The notes under the pieces were generated by a model. That model was not told where the DNA came from, made no database searches, and saw only the letters and a list, made by a program, of their open reading frames with translations. Source: Ectobius pallidus (Eukaryota; Arthropoda; Insecta; Blattodea; Ectobiidae). Taken from it: a stretch of DNA of 64,000 bases. The stretch lies in NCBI GenBank assembly GCA_964059195.1, contig CAXKWD010000008.1, forward strand, positions 43,391,502-43,455,501. The letters run 5' to 3'. Every line of letters begins with the position of its first letter. The stretch's first letter is position 1. The translations under genes were made by a program, and so were the position numbers. Shown piece after piece: positions 30,620 to 41,479 of the stretch.

Positions 30620-31715
30620 ATGGAAAAGAAAAAGTGCATAAATATGAACCCCAGAACTCCAGAACTGAGGTCACAAATCAAATCACACAAAGTAAATAAT
30701 CCAATAAGACCAGTAGTAAATTTCTTAAATGCTCCTAGCTATAAAGTTTCAAAAATATTGGGGAAAATATTAAAGCAAAAATTAAATCTACCCTACAGAT
30801 ACAATGTCATAAATTCGATTGATTTGGTTAACAAAATAAAAGACATTTGTGTTAATAAAGAGGACCTTATATTATCGCTGGACATCAACTTGTATACAAA
30901 CATACCGATAAATGATTCAATCAGAATTATAGAAAATAGGCTTCTAGATAACGGCGAGAGCACCAGTGTTACTAAGCAGATAACCTCACTTCTTAACACC
31001 ATATTATACCAAAATTATTTCAAAATTTGATAATAAATTGTACATACAGAAAGAAGGAGTAGCAATGGGATCACCGCTTTCTGGGATTATAACGGAAGCT
31101 TACTTACAACATATTGAACAAGAATATATACAGAATATTATATTTAAATATAAAATTACCACTTATCAAAGGTATGTTGATGACATTCTTATCATTTGCA
31201 ATAAAAACAAAGTAGAAGATATTTTCAAAGATTTTAATAACATCAATAATCATCTGAAATTCACTCTTGAGAAAGAAGATAATTATTCACTGCACTACCT
31301 GGATCTCAGTATTACCAGAATCAACAAGAAACTCGATTTTGGTATATTCAGAAAAAATACCTATTCGGATAATATCATCGGCAATTCTTCTAATCATCCT
31401 ATTAGCCACAAAATGGCTGCTTTCAACAGCATGGTATACAGAATGGTTAACATACCCATGAATGAAATTAACTACAACAAAGAATGTAGTAAAATTATGA
31501 AAATTGCCGAAAATAATGGATACAATAAAAGTCTGATTAGAAATTTAATCAGAAAACACAAAACGAAATTGCATAACAAACAAAATCCCATAAGCCAGCT
31601 CACACCTCTACAAAAAGACAACAATAATAAATATTTTGCTACATTTAATTACACAGATAACAGAATACATGCTATCACAAAGTTACTATGTAAAGAAAAC
31701 TTTAAAATTGCTTAA
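30620..31715 (+). pseudogene. Penelope reverse transcriptase, one frameshift
   Basis: The RT fingers and palm are clear: NPIRPVVNFLNAPSYKVSKI, motif A LILSLDINLYTNIP, motif B KEGVAMGSPLSGIITEAYLQ, motif C RYVDDILIICN and motif E SLHYLDLSI. The frame breaks once, in an A-rich run at about 31022-31030, where IQNYFKI* gives way to the KLYIQKEGV frame. The N-terminal part is absent because the inverted copy begins at about 30618. The frame ends with a stop at 31713-31715, followed by the nuclease in pieces. Confidence 0.9.
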
Positions 31716-31811
31716 AGAACAAACTGCAACTTAAAGAATAAATTATACAGCAATAATACTAACTCTGTGGATAAAATGGAAGAAAGTGGAGTTTAGAAAT
31801 TGACGTGTATT

Positions 31812-32141
31812 ATTCAATTGAAAATTATTTATGGTCCTATTCTTTCCACTATGATTTTATTAAAAAATAATATAATACAAACAATAATACTTATTTACAA
31901 TAGTGGATAAAACAATCCCCTCCAACACACAACGTTTCAACCTGCCCTCCAGGCCTTTCTCAAGTGTACTGAATTGAAAAAATCATAAACAAACTGCCGT
32001 AACTATGTAGCACCTTATTTTGTTTTTTGTTACTATTGTTGTTGTTGTTGATCATTACAGTCTCCACTGTTTTCTACTTCCCGCGGGATTTTTTCAATTC
32101 AGTACACTTGAGAAAGGCCTGGAGGGCAGGTTGAAACGTTG
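31812..32141. mobile_element. Small Penelope-end insertion with 11-bp target duplication
   Basis: TGACGTGTATT is present on both sides (31801-31811 and 32142-32152), and the inverted copy at 29957-30607 shows the empty site. The 330-bp insert contains a perfect inverted repeat of 57 bp (about 31923-31979 and 32086-32142): CACAACGTTTCAACCTGCCC and its complement. Its ends carry the GAGAAAGGCC..GGTTGAAACGTTG pattern of Penelope 3' ends. No coding sequence remains. Confidence 0.85.
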
Positions 32142-32449
32142 TGACGTGTATTGATTGCAAAAAGGTATATGTGGGACAAACTGGTAGAAAATTCAAGCAA
32201 AGATTCAGTGAACATGTTTCTGACTTTAAATATGGCAGATTACGCTCAGCGTATGCTAAACACCTGCTTGATAGTGGTCATAGATTGGACAACTTAAATA
32301 ACACCATGGAAGTCCTACATATATGTGATAAGGGTGTTAGACTAAATACATTGGGAAACTTTCAAATTTATAAGAATAGGAGTAACATCCTTAATGAAAA
32401 CATAATTGACCAAAATCATTTATTTGACTTGACTACAACGGTGACCTAG
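32141..32449 (+). pseudogene. Penelope GIY-YIG nuclease, C-terminal part of the coding copy
   Basis: Resumes at TCIDCKKVYVGQTGRKFKQR and runs to NENIIDQNHLFDLTTTVT with no stop. The GVY half of the motif lies upstream at about 31785 (ESGV followed by a stop). Only the 330-bp insertion and that stop separate it from the RT. Confidence 0.85.
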
Positions 32450-32522
32450 GTTACCAAATAACAAATTTTATAAACAACATTATTTTCAGAAGAATTGTGG
32501 TGTTCATTACATCTTATATGAA

Positions 32523-32553
32523 CTGAAGATGGCGCAGCATACGCCGAAATGCA
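32523..32553 (+). ncRNA. Hammerhead-like motif in Penelope 3' UTR
   Basis: CTGAAGATGGCG, loop CAGCATA, CGCC, GAAATGC, followed by ATCTTCAAG that can pair back with the start (GAAGAT). The core order C-U-G-A-n-G-A, stem II, GAAA is that of a hammerhead; one unpaired T lies before stem II. Cleavage activity is not established by sequence. Confidence 0.45.
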
Positions 32554-32666
32554 TCTTCAAGATAAGTTGTGTATTAAATGTTAAGGGTAAAGGCGGAATA
32601 TTATAATAAATATATATAATATTAAGCCTTATCTGTTGGAAATGAGTTATTTTAATTATTGCTTAA

Positions 32667-33160
32667 GCGAAATGGAACTTTGTGCCCCACGCTGCTCCCC
32701 TTTCCACTTGCCACTCGCCTGGCCGCTTTCCCACCTAGCTGCTTCCCGTGTGCCGCTGCCCCGCTTCCTCGCAGCGCATGCCATCATGCCTGTAGCCTCT
32801 GCTCAACGCCGGTAATGCATAATTGCAATTGACATGTCACCTAATATTTACAATAAAAAAAGCCCCTTGCACCTCCACATAATATTTCACAATTATAAAA
32901 ACGACCCTTGCAACAAAATAGGCTATTTCACAATACAAAATATACCCTTGTACCATACATAATATTTCATAATTATAAAAAACGCCATATTATAACATAA
33001 AATGTGATTTAATTGATGCAGGAAAATTCCCTTGCACTAACACTACTCTTTTCATAACTAACAAAATATCTCAAAATTATAAAAACCGATTCTTGTGTTA
33101 AAACTCATGAAACCCCCCTATCATAACTCAAATATACGAAAGCTTCCTTCAGTGCTCAAC
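32667..33160. repeat. C/G-rich block followed by a loose tandem repeat
   Basis: 32680-32820 is unusually C-rich (CCCCACGCTGCTCCCC and similar). From 32845 to 33140 a unit of about 60 bp recurs: variants of AATATTTCACAATTATAAAAACG followed by CCCTTGC(A), at about 32880, 32930, 32970 and 33070. It leads straight into a tRNA-like sequence, as in the 1053-2195 element. Confidence 0.55.
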
Positions 33161-33165
33161 ATTCA

Positions 33166-33236
33166 CTCGTGGTGTAATGGTTAAGACTCCTGGCTATAAT
33201 GCTAGGGGTCCCGAGTTCAAATCCCGGTCGATCCAA
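33166..33236 (+). repeat. tRNA-like sequence (SINE head or pseudo-tRNA)
   Basis: TGGTGTAATGG (A box) and GAGTTCAAATCC (B box) at tRNA spacing, with a T stem CCCGA/TCCCGG-type. The 5' and 3' ends do not form a 7-bp acceptor stem, so I do not call a functional tRNA. A purine-rich GAGGAGGTGAGAGGAAGAGA tract follows. Confidence 0.55.
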
Positions 33237-34255
33237 AATTTACTATTAGGAATAGGTCTCAAATAGGTAAGTAGGGTGAAGAGGAGGTGAGAGGAAGAGA
33301 GGAAGGAGACGGGAAAGGAAGAGGAGAAGAGAATAAAGAAGAAATAAATTATTTTTTTCTGTTGCATCAGTTGCTTAAGAGATGGCGCTACCGTTGCTGC
33401 TAGTAGTTCAAATTAGTAATGGGAACCATTCGAATGAATTCATTCGAAATATTCGATTGTTAAAATCATTCGAAATTTTTGAGATGCTAAAAAAATCATT
33501 CAAATAGTTTTGCGCTGTTCAAGGCTAAAGGCTAGTATTATGTGCTTACTGAACTACTGAGCTTAAGTGAATGAATTCATTCGAATGCTTCAACCTCTCG
33601 GAGTCTGTCCTCTTGGCTTGGGCTCTCGTTCATTCGATTGTTTTCGTGTTCCATCGTGTCCTAGTAGCAAAGCGTTCGGTAACTTCCGTCTCTCCTATTA
33701 CAAGCTGGGGACAACAGCATGACGTAGAGCTAGAAGATTTCATGAGTTTCCTACCCGTTATTTAGGCTACAACAGCATTTAGTGGTCCGCGAAGATGGTG
33801 CAGATGGTCCGCAGACATAATTAAAAAATATCATAAAGCAAGTGGAAAGTAAAATTTTTTCACACATTTCGTTATAATGACCTATAATTAATACCCCAAA
33901 TATTAAGAATATAGGCCTTCTTTTAAAAATGGGATGTAAAATTAGGGGTCTGTAAAATTTTTTAGACATTTTAGAGGTCCTCGGGTTCAAAAAGGTTGAG
34001 AATCGCTGGGCTTCAACATAATAAGTTGTAAATAGCCGTTCTCTCCAAAATTAAAAAGTTCAATTTTTCACTGATTGCATTACTGCTCCTATTTTACATC
34101 TGTTTATCAGCTTCTACATGAAACGTACACATTTTTTCAATGGAGCATTTATTTGATTAATTAGTTTATATTATGATATTAAATACAGCCTGTAACTTAA
34201 CCACATTGATATACTTTTTCGATAGCAACATTTGAAGTTTTAACTCTATATACTT
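33237..34255. other. Noncoding DNA with ATTCGAAT palindromes and a hAT-like terminus
   Basis: 33425-33600 has repeated CATTCGAATGAATTCATTCG-type palindromes at both ends of a 150-bp stretch. Around 33985-34012 the sequence TTCAAAAAGGTTGAGAATCG, read inverted (CAGCGATTCTCAACCTTTTT), matches the general form of hAT (Charlie-type) termini. No protein-coding frame seems real. Confidence 0.45.
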
Positions 34256-34259
34256 TCAT

Positions 34260-36642
34260 GTCCTTGGCGGAATGTAGAATTAGAAGGAATATTTTGTTTG
34301 ACATATAGTTCATAACTTGATGTTTAGAACCCAAGAAGAGGGAAGGATTAGAAAGAAAAAAAAGAGAGTGAGAGAAAGGGGAAAGTTACTTAAAGGGTGT
34401 TGAATAGTTTCGAATTGGAATTCAGGGGAATTCAGAAACATAAATGTGCACAAAGTCAAAGTTAAGTAACAGGAGAGTATAATTAATGTGCAAAGAGGAA
34501 TTTCAGTGAAATTGAATTAGAAAGGAACTTGAATAAACTACGATAAAAGATAAAGTACAGTGGGTTAAGAAAATTACAATTCAAAGTGAATTTAAGAATC
34601 AGGAGAGGGTTAAGTAACATTGTAGAATCGCTTAAAGCGAATACAGATTTAAAAAGTGTATTGAAAGCAATAAAAAGGGTAACCTTGCTTAAAAAGGAAG
34701 AAAAGGAAAGAAAGAGGAAGGAAGAAAAAAGGGAACTAATAATTCTTATAGAAGTTGTTATAAATTAAATAAACTAAATAAAGAAGAATTATTAGAATAT
34801 TGATACTTTACGTGATGTGAACACCTGGTATCTCAAATAAAATAAAGAAAGAAAAAGAAGTCTAGTAGTAGGCCTATGGAGGACCGCACCTAGCAGGATA
34901 GAATAATTATTGAAAGAGTTACTAAAGTTCATCGATGTTCGAGGCGTTCACCTTCCCCACGACCAGTTATATACTTGTCAGGGACCTTGTTCATCGATTT
35001 GTCAAAATTATTTTTTTTAGGCTTTTCTTATTTCACCAGTTGCAGGGGAGATGTCAGGTTGGCTGTAACTCAGAACCTAGACATAACTCGCTGTATTGGA
35101 GGTCTATCGCCACAGTTCAATTCTTGGACATAGGCCTAAATTTCAATTTCTTTCTTCTATATTGTCTTTACTATTTATCTTTAAAAACAACTTATTCTTC
35201 TTAGACTGGACAAATAGGAACAGACTAGTACAGGATTATACCATAACTGACTGTTCAGGAACGAAAATGAAGTAAAATACGTTATAATTGGAAATGAACA
35301 TTTATTAGAAGAATATTTACATTGTAGAGTCTTACAAAGTTTTCTGTGAAGTTCATTCTTTGACGTCCTAAACGTTTTAGATAAAAGAAATATTTGATTG
35401 TAGAATTCAGAAATCCATCTGTAAAATAAAATCAGGAATTACATTAACTGGTTGAAATTCAACATAATAGTACAACATTGAAATGAAACTAATTGAGAGT
35501 ACTAACCTTATTAAAAACAGATAATTGGAGATTGTTCTTCATATGATAAGTGTTGATTTTTGATGATAATAATATAATATGCACCTATAATGATTCTATT
35601 GTTTGTGAGAGTAAGTAATGAAGAAATAAAAGCTTATTGTAACTAAAAGTAAAATTTGTAAAGCAACAGAAAAAAAAACTGAATATTGCTGAATAAAAAT
35701 ATTGATAATTGTTGGAAAAAAAAATTAAATTGGAGTTATTATTCACTTTATAGTATAAGTATGGTATTTCACTTAAAATATTAGAACCCATCCCTATCTC
35801 GACTGTTTTTAAAAGCTGGCTGAGAGGCATACATATATATATGTAATATTGTGAACGGACTTTAGTTAGAAGTTAGTATAGAAAAAAGAATATTTAAGAA
35901 GTAATAATTATTGTAAATAAATCATCATGGGGATGGATAAGATTGTAATTTGTGGATGGCGCCCGTAAAAACAAATATTTCCACAAATAAAAGAGAAATT
36001 TGTTGATAGTAAATTATAGTGAAGAAGTTTGAGAACACCCTGTATAGTGTTGTTATTCTAAATAGTGTTGGAATGTTAAAGTACACTTGCCGTAGCCTGT
36101 GATGCCAAGACAGGTGTAGTTACGTAATCACTTAACTGGGTCATTGTCACGGCAGACGATCGGGTTATAGAAATATATTACGTAAAGGTTATTCTTGGGA
36201 AAAGATAAAGTAAATGGAATTTATGAAAAAGTCCGTCACACATTCAGAACATTAATTTGATTTTCATTCATGAGTGCTATTTTTATTGCAGTAACATTTA
36301 TTTTAAAAAAATAAAACACCATTTTCACTTTCTCTACTCATACCATAGGTAATAAAATCAGGTAAACTGATATAACAAAGTGCCAGTATGCTTTTTTTTA
36401 ATCAGTGATAAACGCAATTGTGAAAGGCCCACGCAGAAAATTTATTTTTGTAATAGATCTCCAAGTTAAACTCCAAAAACAAAATGCGCTGGCAATAATA
36501 ATAATAATAATAATAATAATGATGCAATAGGCCTACGATTCGCTGATATGTCTGTTTCAAGTTTAAAGCAGCCTTAAAGGTTATGAATGAATAAAAAGCC
36601 AATATGATATCTATCTGTCAGGTATTACATTAAGTATATTGC
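34260..36642 (+). repeat. Left arm of a very large inverted repeat (about 2.4 kb)
   Basis: It matches the reverse complement of 42841-45370 almost throughout; for example the frame MFEAFTFPTTSYILVRDLVH (34935) reappears on the minus strand at 44773. The inner border is sharp, at ATTAAGTATATTGCT (36628-36642). The outer border fades around 34260-34340. The arm is AT-rich, with an (AAT)n run at 36496-36520, and contains no recognised gene. The 89-codon shared frame is conserved simply because the arms are similar, and I give it no function. Confidence 0.9.
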
Positions 36643-37074
36643 TTGGAAGCGGTGAATATCATTGGTAACCAAGATAATTTGAATATATACGATGGAGACC
36701 TTGGAGAAGTTTGGTTGAATATGATTAAGAATTTTAAAAAATGTAAACGGTCTATATCTTTTCCCTCCTCTCCTGACGTCTGTAATTTGGACACCCGTTA
36801 TAACATCCCTGATGAGTGGATTAGAAGGTTCGGAAGAACTTCAAGTTTTACGTTGTTTTTCCGGATATTCCAGAAGGCGGTATATCCGAAGTTTCGACTT
36901 TGTAAACAAGTCATATCCATGGAAACTCTTTGAGTTTGTTTATTTATCAGTTGAATTTTTCTTCTTGCTGTACCTGATTGAAGGCCTAATGGTTTGTGCC
37001 GAAACGTTGTATTAATAATAAAAAGATATCCATTGTGAATTTAATTCTGTTTTGTTTCAATAAGGTTACACTTG
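36643..37074 (+). repeat. Penelope-like 3' end remnant
   Basis: Ends with CTGATTGAAGGCCTAATGGT, TTGTGCCGAAACGTTG and AATAATAAAAA, the stem/GAAACG plus poly(A)-like pattern of the Penelope copies in this window. The upstream coding part is not recognisable. It truncates the hAT transposase at 37075. Confidence 0.45.
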
Positions 37075-39212
37075 GTAGTTTCTCATTTGTTTCATCCATG
37101 GGGGTAAAAATGAGTGTCAACATATTTAAATAAGCAAAATGTTCAAATGACTCGAGCAGTGATAAGTAACCAGCGGCTTTGGTACCAGCGTCACCTTTAT
37201 CGTTTTCAGAGAAATTCGAAAGGAATGAAAGAACATGCTGGTAGTTGTCAATCAGAGATTTTCAACTGAGGGCCCTTACAGTGAATCGCGTTGGGCAAAA
37301 GGGCCTTAAATTATGTTCTGAATCTAATGTGTTGGTATCTCTTATAGCATTAAACCAGTTCACCCTTTTCGGAGACTCCCTTATCATATTGATCAAATCT
37401 TTAGTAATATTTAACACATTTCTGCAAGTTGTAATGTGCCGCACACTGTCTTGTGCTACTAAGTTTAATGAGTGCATGAAACAGTGTAAATATCTTGCTT
37501 TTTCATTAACTTTTGAAATCCTTGCCTGCACCCCCTTGTATTTTCCGCTTACATTCGCAGCACCATCATAGCACTGTCCACGGCAATTCTGGATATTTAA
37601 CCCTAATCTTATTAAAACATCACTGACAATATTGAAGAGACTGGCTGCATCTGTTGCTGATGTTTCATAGAACCCAATGAAATGCTCTTATGTCTCAAGT
37701 TCCTTAGAAACAACGCGCAAACATATTGACACCTGTTCTTTCTTTGCCGCATGAGTAGTTTCATTCATAAGCAGGCCATAATAACCCGCATCTTGGATTT
37801 CACTCGCCATAGTACGAAGAAGTTCTATTGCCATGATTTCAAGCATTTCGTTTACTTCTTCGTATGACACCCATTTAAATGATTCTCTCTCAATATACCG
37901 CCTAAGTTCCGGCAAATCTTCACATCTCAGTTTCAGAAACTGGTAAAAATTACTTGTTTTGTCCGTATGCCCCCTGATTGCCACTCCCTGCTTTGCTAAG
38001 TATAGCAATGATGAAAATAATTTATATAAAGTGATTCGGGAATTTTTAAGATCTTGCAACTTTGAAAGATTCAGACTAGATGCAACATTCACTCCACTCT
38101 GCACTGCCATAACTTTGGTACACGATTCTTTGTGACACTGTGAGGTTTTGTGGGAACTAATTTTTCTTAAAGCATGCTTCCAGTTGGAAAAGCCAGAAGA
38201 AATAAAACAAGGGTCCTCTTTGCTGGAAAAACTTAACAGTTTTTATCATGTGCTTCCTTGCATACTTTACATAATACTGCCTTTTTGTTTTCTTCATACA
38301 AAATCCACTTTTTGTTTCACTTTCACTTGTTGGTATATTATCACAAACTCCCGAATTATTCGACAAGCTTGGTTTATCAGTGATAGATTTCTGAACCGAA
38401 TTTTTATAAACAATATCCGGGTACTGATCGTGGGTATTTTCTATCCGCGGTCGTTTGATCAGAAATTTATCCATGATCAATAACATTTAAAAAGAACAAC
38501 AGACACTAGAAGAATGTTCACGTCTTCTGAAATTAGTTTCAACTGATTCCTCCCAGGGCTGTGAACAGTGTTGCCACTGAGATCTGACTGTCTGAATTTT
38601 TGGGGATTTTGTATATAAGTCAAAGTGTCGTTAAAGATGATTTTGCCATGTTATAATGGACAATTTCCACCCTTAAGATGCAATAATCGAAAGGAGAAAA
38701 TTTTGCTTCAGAAAACAGATGGCTGTGAGTTAATTTATGGACTGAAACATGATAAAACTAACTAATATGTTTTCGTTTTCAAAAGGAAAGAGAATATTTT
38801 AAAGCACTTAACCACCACTTGGGTGGCACCAGATTCTGTAACATGGACTAATAATAAAATTGTCCCTGTCTGCAACCTAAACTGTCAACTTAAAACAACA
38901 CAGATACGACTGTCCCCTCATTCTCCCATTTACTTAAAGACAGCCCCCTGGACCCACTGTCTCATTAACTAGAAACTGACCAGAACTAGAAGCTCCTGTT
39001 TTGAGACAAGATGAGATCATGTTACGCTTGAAAGAATAGCTCGATTTTCGTTTTTCACTTATTCAACAACGAAACCACCTATTTCTGGTAGTAGTAGTAG
39101 TAGTATTGATAGTAGTAATAATAATAATAATAATAGAAAATTATGAAAATAATACTCGGGAAATTATTGGGTGGGCTCGAGCCCCATGGGCCCATATAAG
39201 TTGGCGCCACTG
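37075..39212 (-). pseudogene. hAT transposon, ZMYM1/DUF4371-like transposase, decayed and truncated
   Basis: The minus-strand terminus CAGTGGCGCCAACTTATATG at 39212 fits a hAT end. The protein starts MDKFLIKRPR (38474), has a KKTKRQYYVKYARKH zinc-finger-region remnant, then FKWVSYEEVNEMLEIMAIEL, YYGLLMNETTHAAKKEQVSI and, after a stop at 37690, GQCYDGAANVSG, YLHCFMHSLNLVAQDSV and CPTRFTVRA. These are the DUF4371/hAT blocks ('..I.DeTtD.s..eQlsi', 'C..H.lNL'). The first catalytic Asp position is Asn (MNETTH). Stops or frameshifts lie near 38155, 37690 and 37262. The C-terminal dimerisation region is cut off near 37075. Confidence 0.85.
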
Positions 39213-39275
39213 GCTGGGATTACACCAAAGTCCTGTAAAGGAGCACTTGCTATAGCTGCAGCAGCTCTATCTGAT

Positions 39276-39745
39276 ATGAAACTTTAACACCTCAAGACGT
39301 ACTCCAATATTTTTCATGTTTTAAATTTATCTTATCTACACCAAAAGGCATCTTTTCCGTGCTATTACAAATTAAAAATCAAAAGTTGATTGTTTCGCAA
39401 AAATCTTCGAAAAAATTCCAAAAAGTGTGTTTTTATGAAACTTTAACGTCCTTGCGGTACCTCAAGACATACTCCGATATTTTTCATGTTTTTAATTTAT
39501 CTTATCTACACCAAAAGGCAACTTTACCATGCTATTACAAATTAAAAATCAAATTTTTTATTCTTTCACAAAAATCTTTGAAAAAATTCCAAAAAGTGTG
39601 TTTTTTATGAAACTTTAACATCCTTGCAGCACCTCAAGACGTACTCCAATATTTTTCATATTTTCAATTTATCTTATCTACACCAAAAGGCAACTTTTCC
39701 ATGCTATTACAAATTAAAAATCAAAAGTTGATTTTTTTCGTTCCA
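39276..39745. repeat. Tandem repeat, three units of 159-172 bp
   Basis: Units start with ATGAAACTTTAAC at 39276, 39435 and 39607 and contain ACCTCAAGACGTACTCCAAT, TTATCTTATCTACACCAAAA and AATTCCAAAAAGTGTG. The first unit lacks the 13 bases around GTCCTTGCGGTA. The unit is close to nucleosome-repeat size, but three copies are too few to call a satellite. Confidence 0.9.
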
Positions 39746-40499
39746 CCCTATTCTACAAACCTGCCTCGCACGGGAGTTAAAACTACACAATTTTAAACAC
39801 GAGTTCAATCCACTTGTCCTCAACACTTGTACATCTACCACTGGTTTTTATTTAATAAATATTATATTACTGACGAAATTAACACTGCACAGCATGCAAC
39901 TATCTTGTTTCAGAGACTGCTACTGACAGTTCCAGCCAGCCATTAGAGTCATACGTGAAAGCAAAACAAAGGAGATCTCTCTTCTTGTCATAAATTACGA
40001 ACTAAGCAAGATATAGACTTGGTGTTTATTTTAAAAATAACTTCCATATCCCAAGACCGTTTGCCTCACTGTGACCCCCCATGTAAAATAAATGGCAAAG
40101 AAGTTAGCCAGCGACTGACTTTTTCATTTTTGAGTTAAAAATCTCTGAACATGACTGAAAAGAAAGACACATACTGCATTTTCTGATCACTCAAATTTAA
40201 AACTAGACGTACCTACAATGAGCTGAAACAATCCTTTACCAGCAGTGAACAAATTAATATCATATTACATATCAAAGAAGAATATTTTGCACTTGGCGAA
40301 ACTTTCTATTATTCTGTAATTTTCATACCCAATTATTTTTTTGACATTGTTAATGTTAACGGCATCAAATGCAGCTTGAATTCTGTACATAACTCGGTAT
40401 TCACTAATTTTGAACGAGAAAATTCAGATTGATGGGCATTTGGCAACCTTGCTACATTAGACAAGGACAGCGCTAACCTAAAAATGCGGGAGAAGGAAA
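39746..40499. other. Intron spacer, nothing recognised
   Basis: AT-rich DNA without frames of interest or clear inverted repeats. Confidence 0.45.
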
Positions 40500-41284
40500 G
40501 AGATAAATGATCCCATTGCTGATGTACTGCATTTTTAAGGTCCGAATGCTCTATGCTTCCATATTTTCATGTCGGACTAGTGTGAAGCGTAGATTATAAC
40601 ACCTTTCTATATTGTTTAAGTCCTGTTTATTTAAGAGGTGAATTCTTTCTAACTTTAAATCAGAAACTTTCCTTTTCATTCAATCCCATGTTTATGACCA
40701 ATATGTGTGAATACAAATTTGACTTTGCATATTCCGTTTCATTTTAAATTGCTCATATGTTTGTAGGACATATTCCTCCGATTTTTTGCTTTCTTGAAGT
40801 TCTAAATGTCTCATGCCTTTACTTTTAGAAACAAAATTTCCTGATCAATGGCATTCATAATAATGCCATATGGTATTATTGGCAGTGGTATAGGTACCCT
40901 GATCTTTCCATTTTTTTAATTTTTGAAACGGAAACTACATGTGCTCTATTTTTACTACTAGAATGTCGTGAACAGATTCTAAATGCTCAAATAAACACTT
41001 TTCTGTGCTTGCATCACAATTGCACCGACTGCATTTTAGGACCTTCTTTGCAGCTAATCCCTCACCATGAAAATCCTGTTGAGGACGTTTGAGATTGCAG
41101 TCATAACTGAAAATTTTGTTACAAATTTCACACTTACAGGTGTAGGATTGCAAACCTTATAAAGGAGGTGCAAGAATGTTTAGTTTATCTGGATGTGCTT
41201 TGGAAACGTGTTGTCTTAAATTTTTATTATAGTCATATCCCTTCACGCACTCAGAACATGGAAACTTCTTTAATTCACTCATAT
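40500..41284 (-). pseudogene. C2H2 zinc-finger / MULE-like transposon gene, decayed
   Basis: The minus strand starts MSELKKFPCSECVKGYDYNK, a C2H2-like finger (C-x2-C, then H-x4-H in RQHVSKAH). After a stop come CKCEICNKIFSYDCNLKRPQ and CSRCNCDASTEKCLFEHLES, with further C..C/H..H pairs; one His is Pro in KRPQQDFH. Downstream, HYYECH, SGNFVSKSKGMRHLELQESK resembles the 'CHRSGxyxxkgkgxRxlKxqGSxKi' block that follows such fingers in a widespread arthropod transposon-derived family. Several stops exist. The rest of the transposase is not readable. Confidence 0.6.
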
Positions 41285-41479
41285 TGAGTAAATAATTTCA
41301 GTCCCCATGTAATACAAAGCATTCAATAACACGCAGGCACAAACTAGTTTTCACACTTATTTACAGTAACACAAGGCAAACTAACAGTGCTAGAGAACTG
41401 GCAACTTCTTAGGGGAGACAGAAGATGGTTAACTGGTCAGAAAAACACTCCTTTACACAACTTTCTTTAAGATTTTATA

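Larger units (their letters stand above)
29791..32653 (+). mobile_element. Penelope-like element with inverted 5' copy, 13-bp target duplication
   Basis: AATTATTGCTTAA lies on both sides (29778-29790 and 32654-32666). Within, 29800-30615 is the reverse complement of the element's own 3' part, followed by one + strand coding copy (30620-32449) and its 3' UTR. A 330-bp insertion (31812-32141) breaks the nuclease. The inverted copy shows the uninterrupted sequence. This is the most complete Penelope in the window. Confidence 0.9.

Noticed and set aside
33166..33236. Possible functional tRNA gene
   Set aside because: No 7-bp acceptor stem between the two ends; more consistent with a SINE head.
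34935..35204. Conserved 89-codon frame present in both arms of the large inverted repeat
   Set aside because: Conservation follows from the whole arm being duplicated; codon composition and hydrophobic tail do not suggest a gene.
35850..36240. Candidate MITE or solo LTR with GTGAACGGACTTT...AAAGTCCGTCAC ends and a TGGCGCCCG primer-like string
   Set aside because: The inverted ends are short and imperfect, no target duplication was found and the same sequence recurs only as part of the large arms.
39276..39745. CRISPR-like array
   Set aside because: Units are directly adjacent 160-172 bp repeats without short repeats and unique spacers, and the DNA is eukaryotic.
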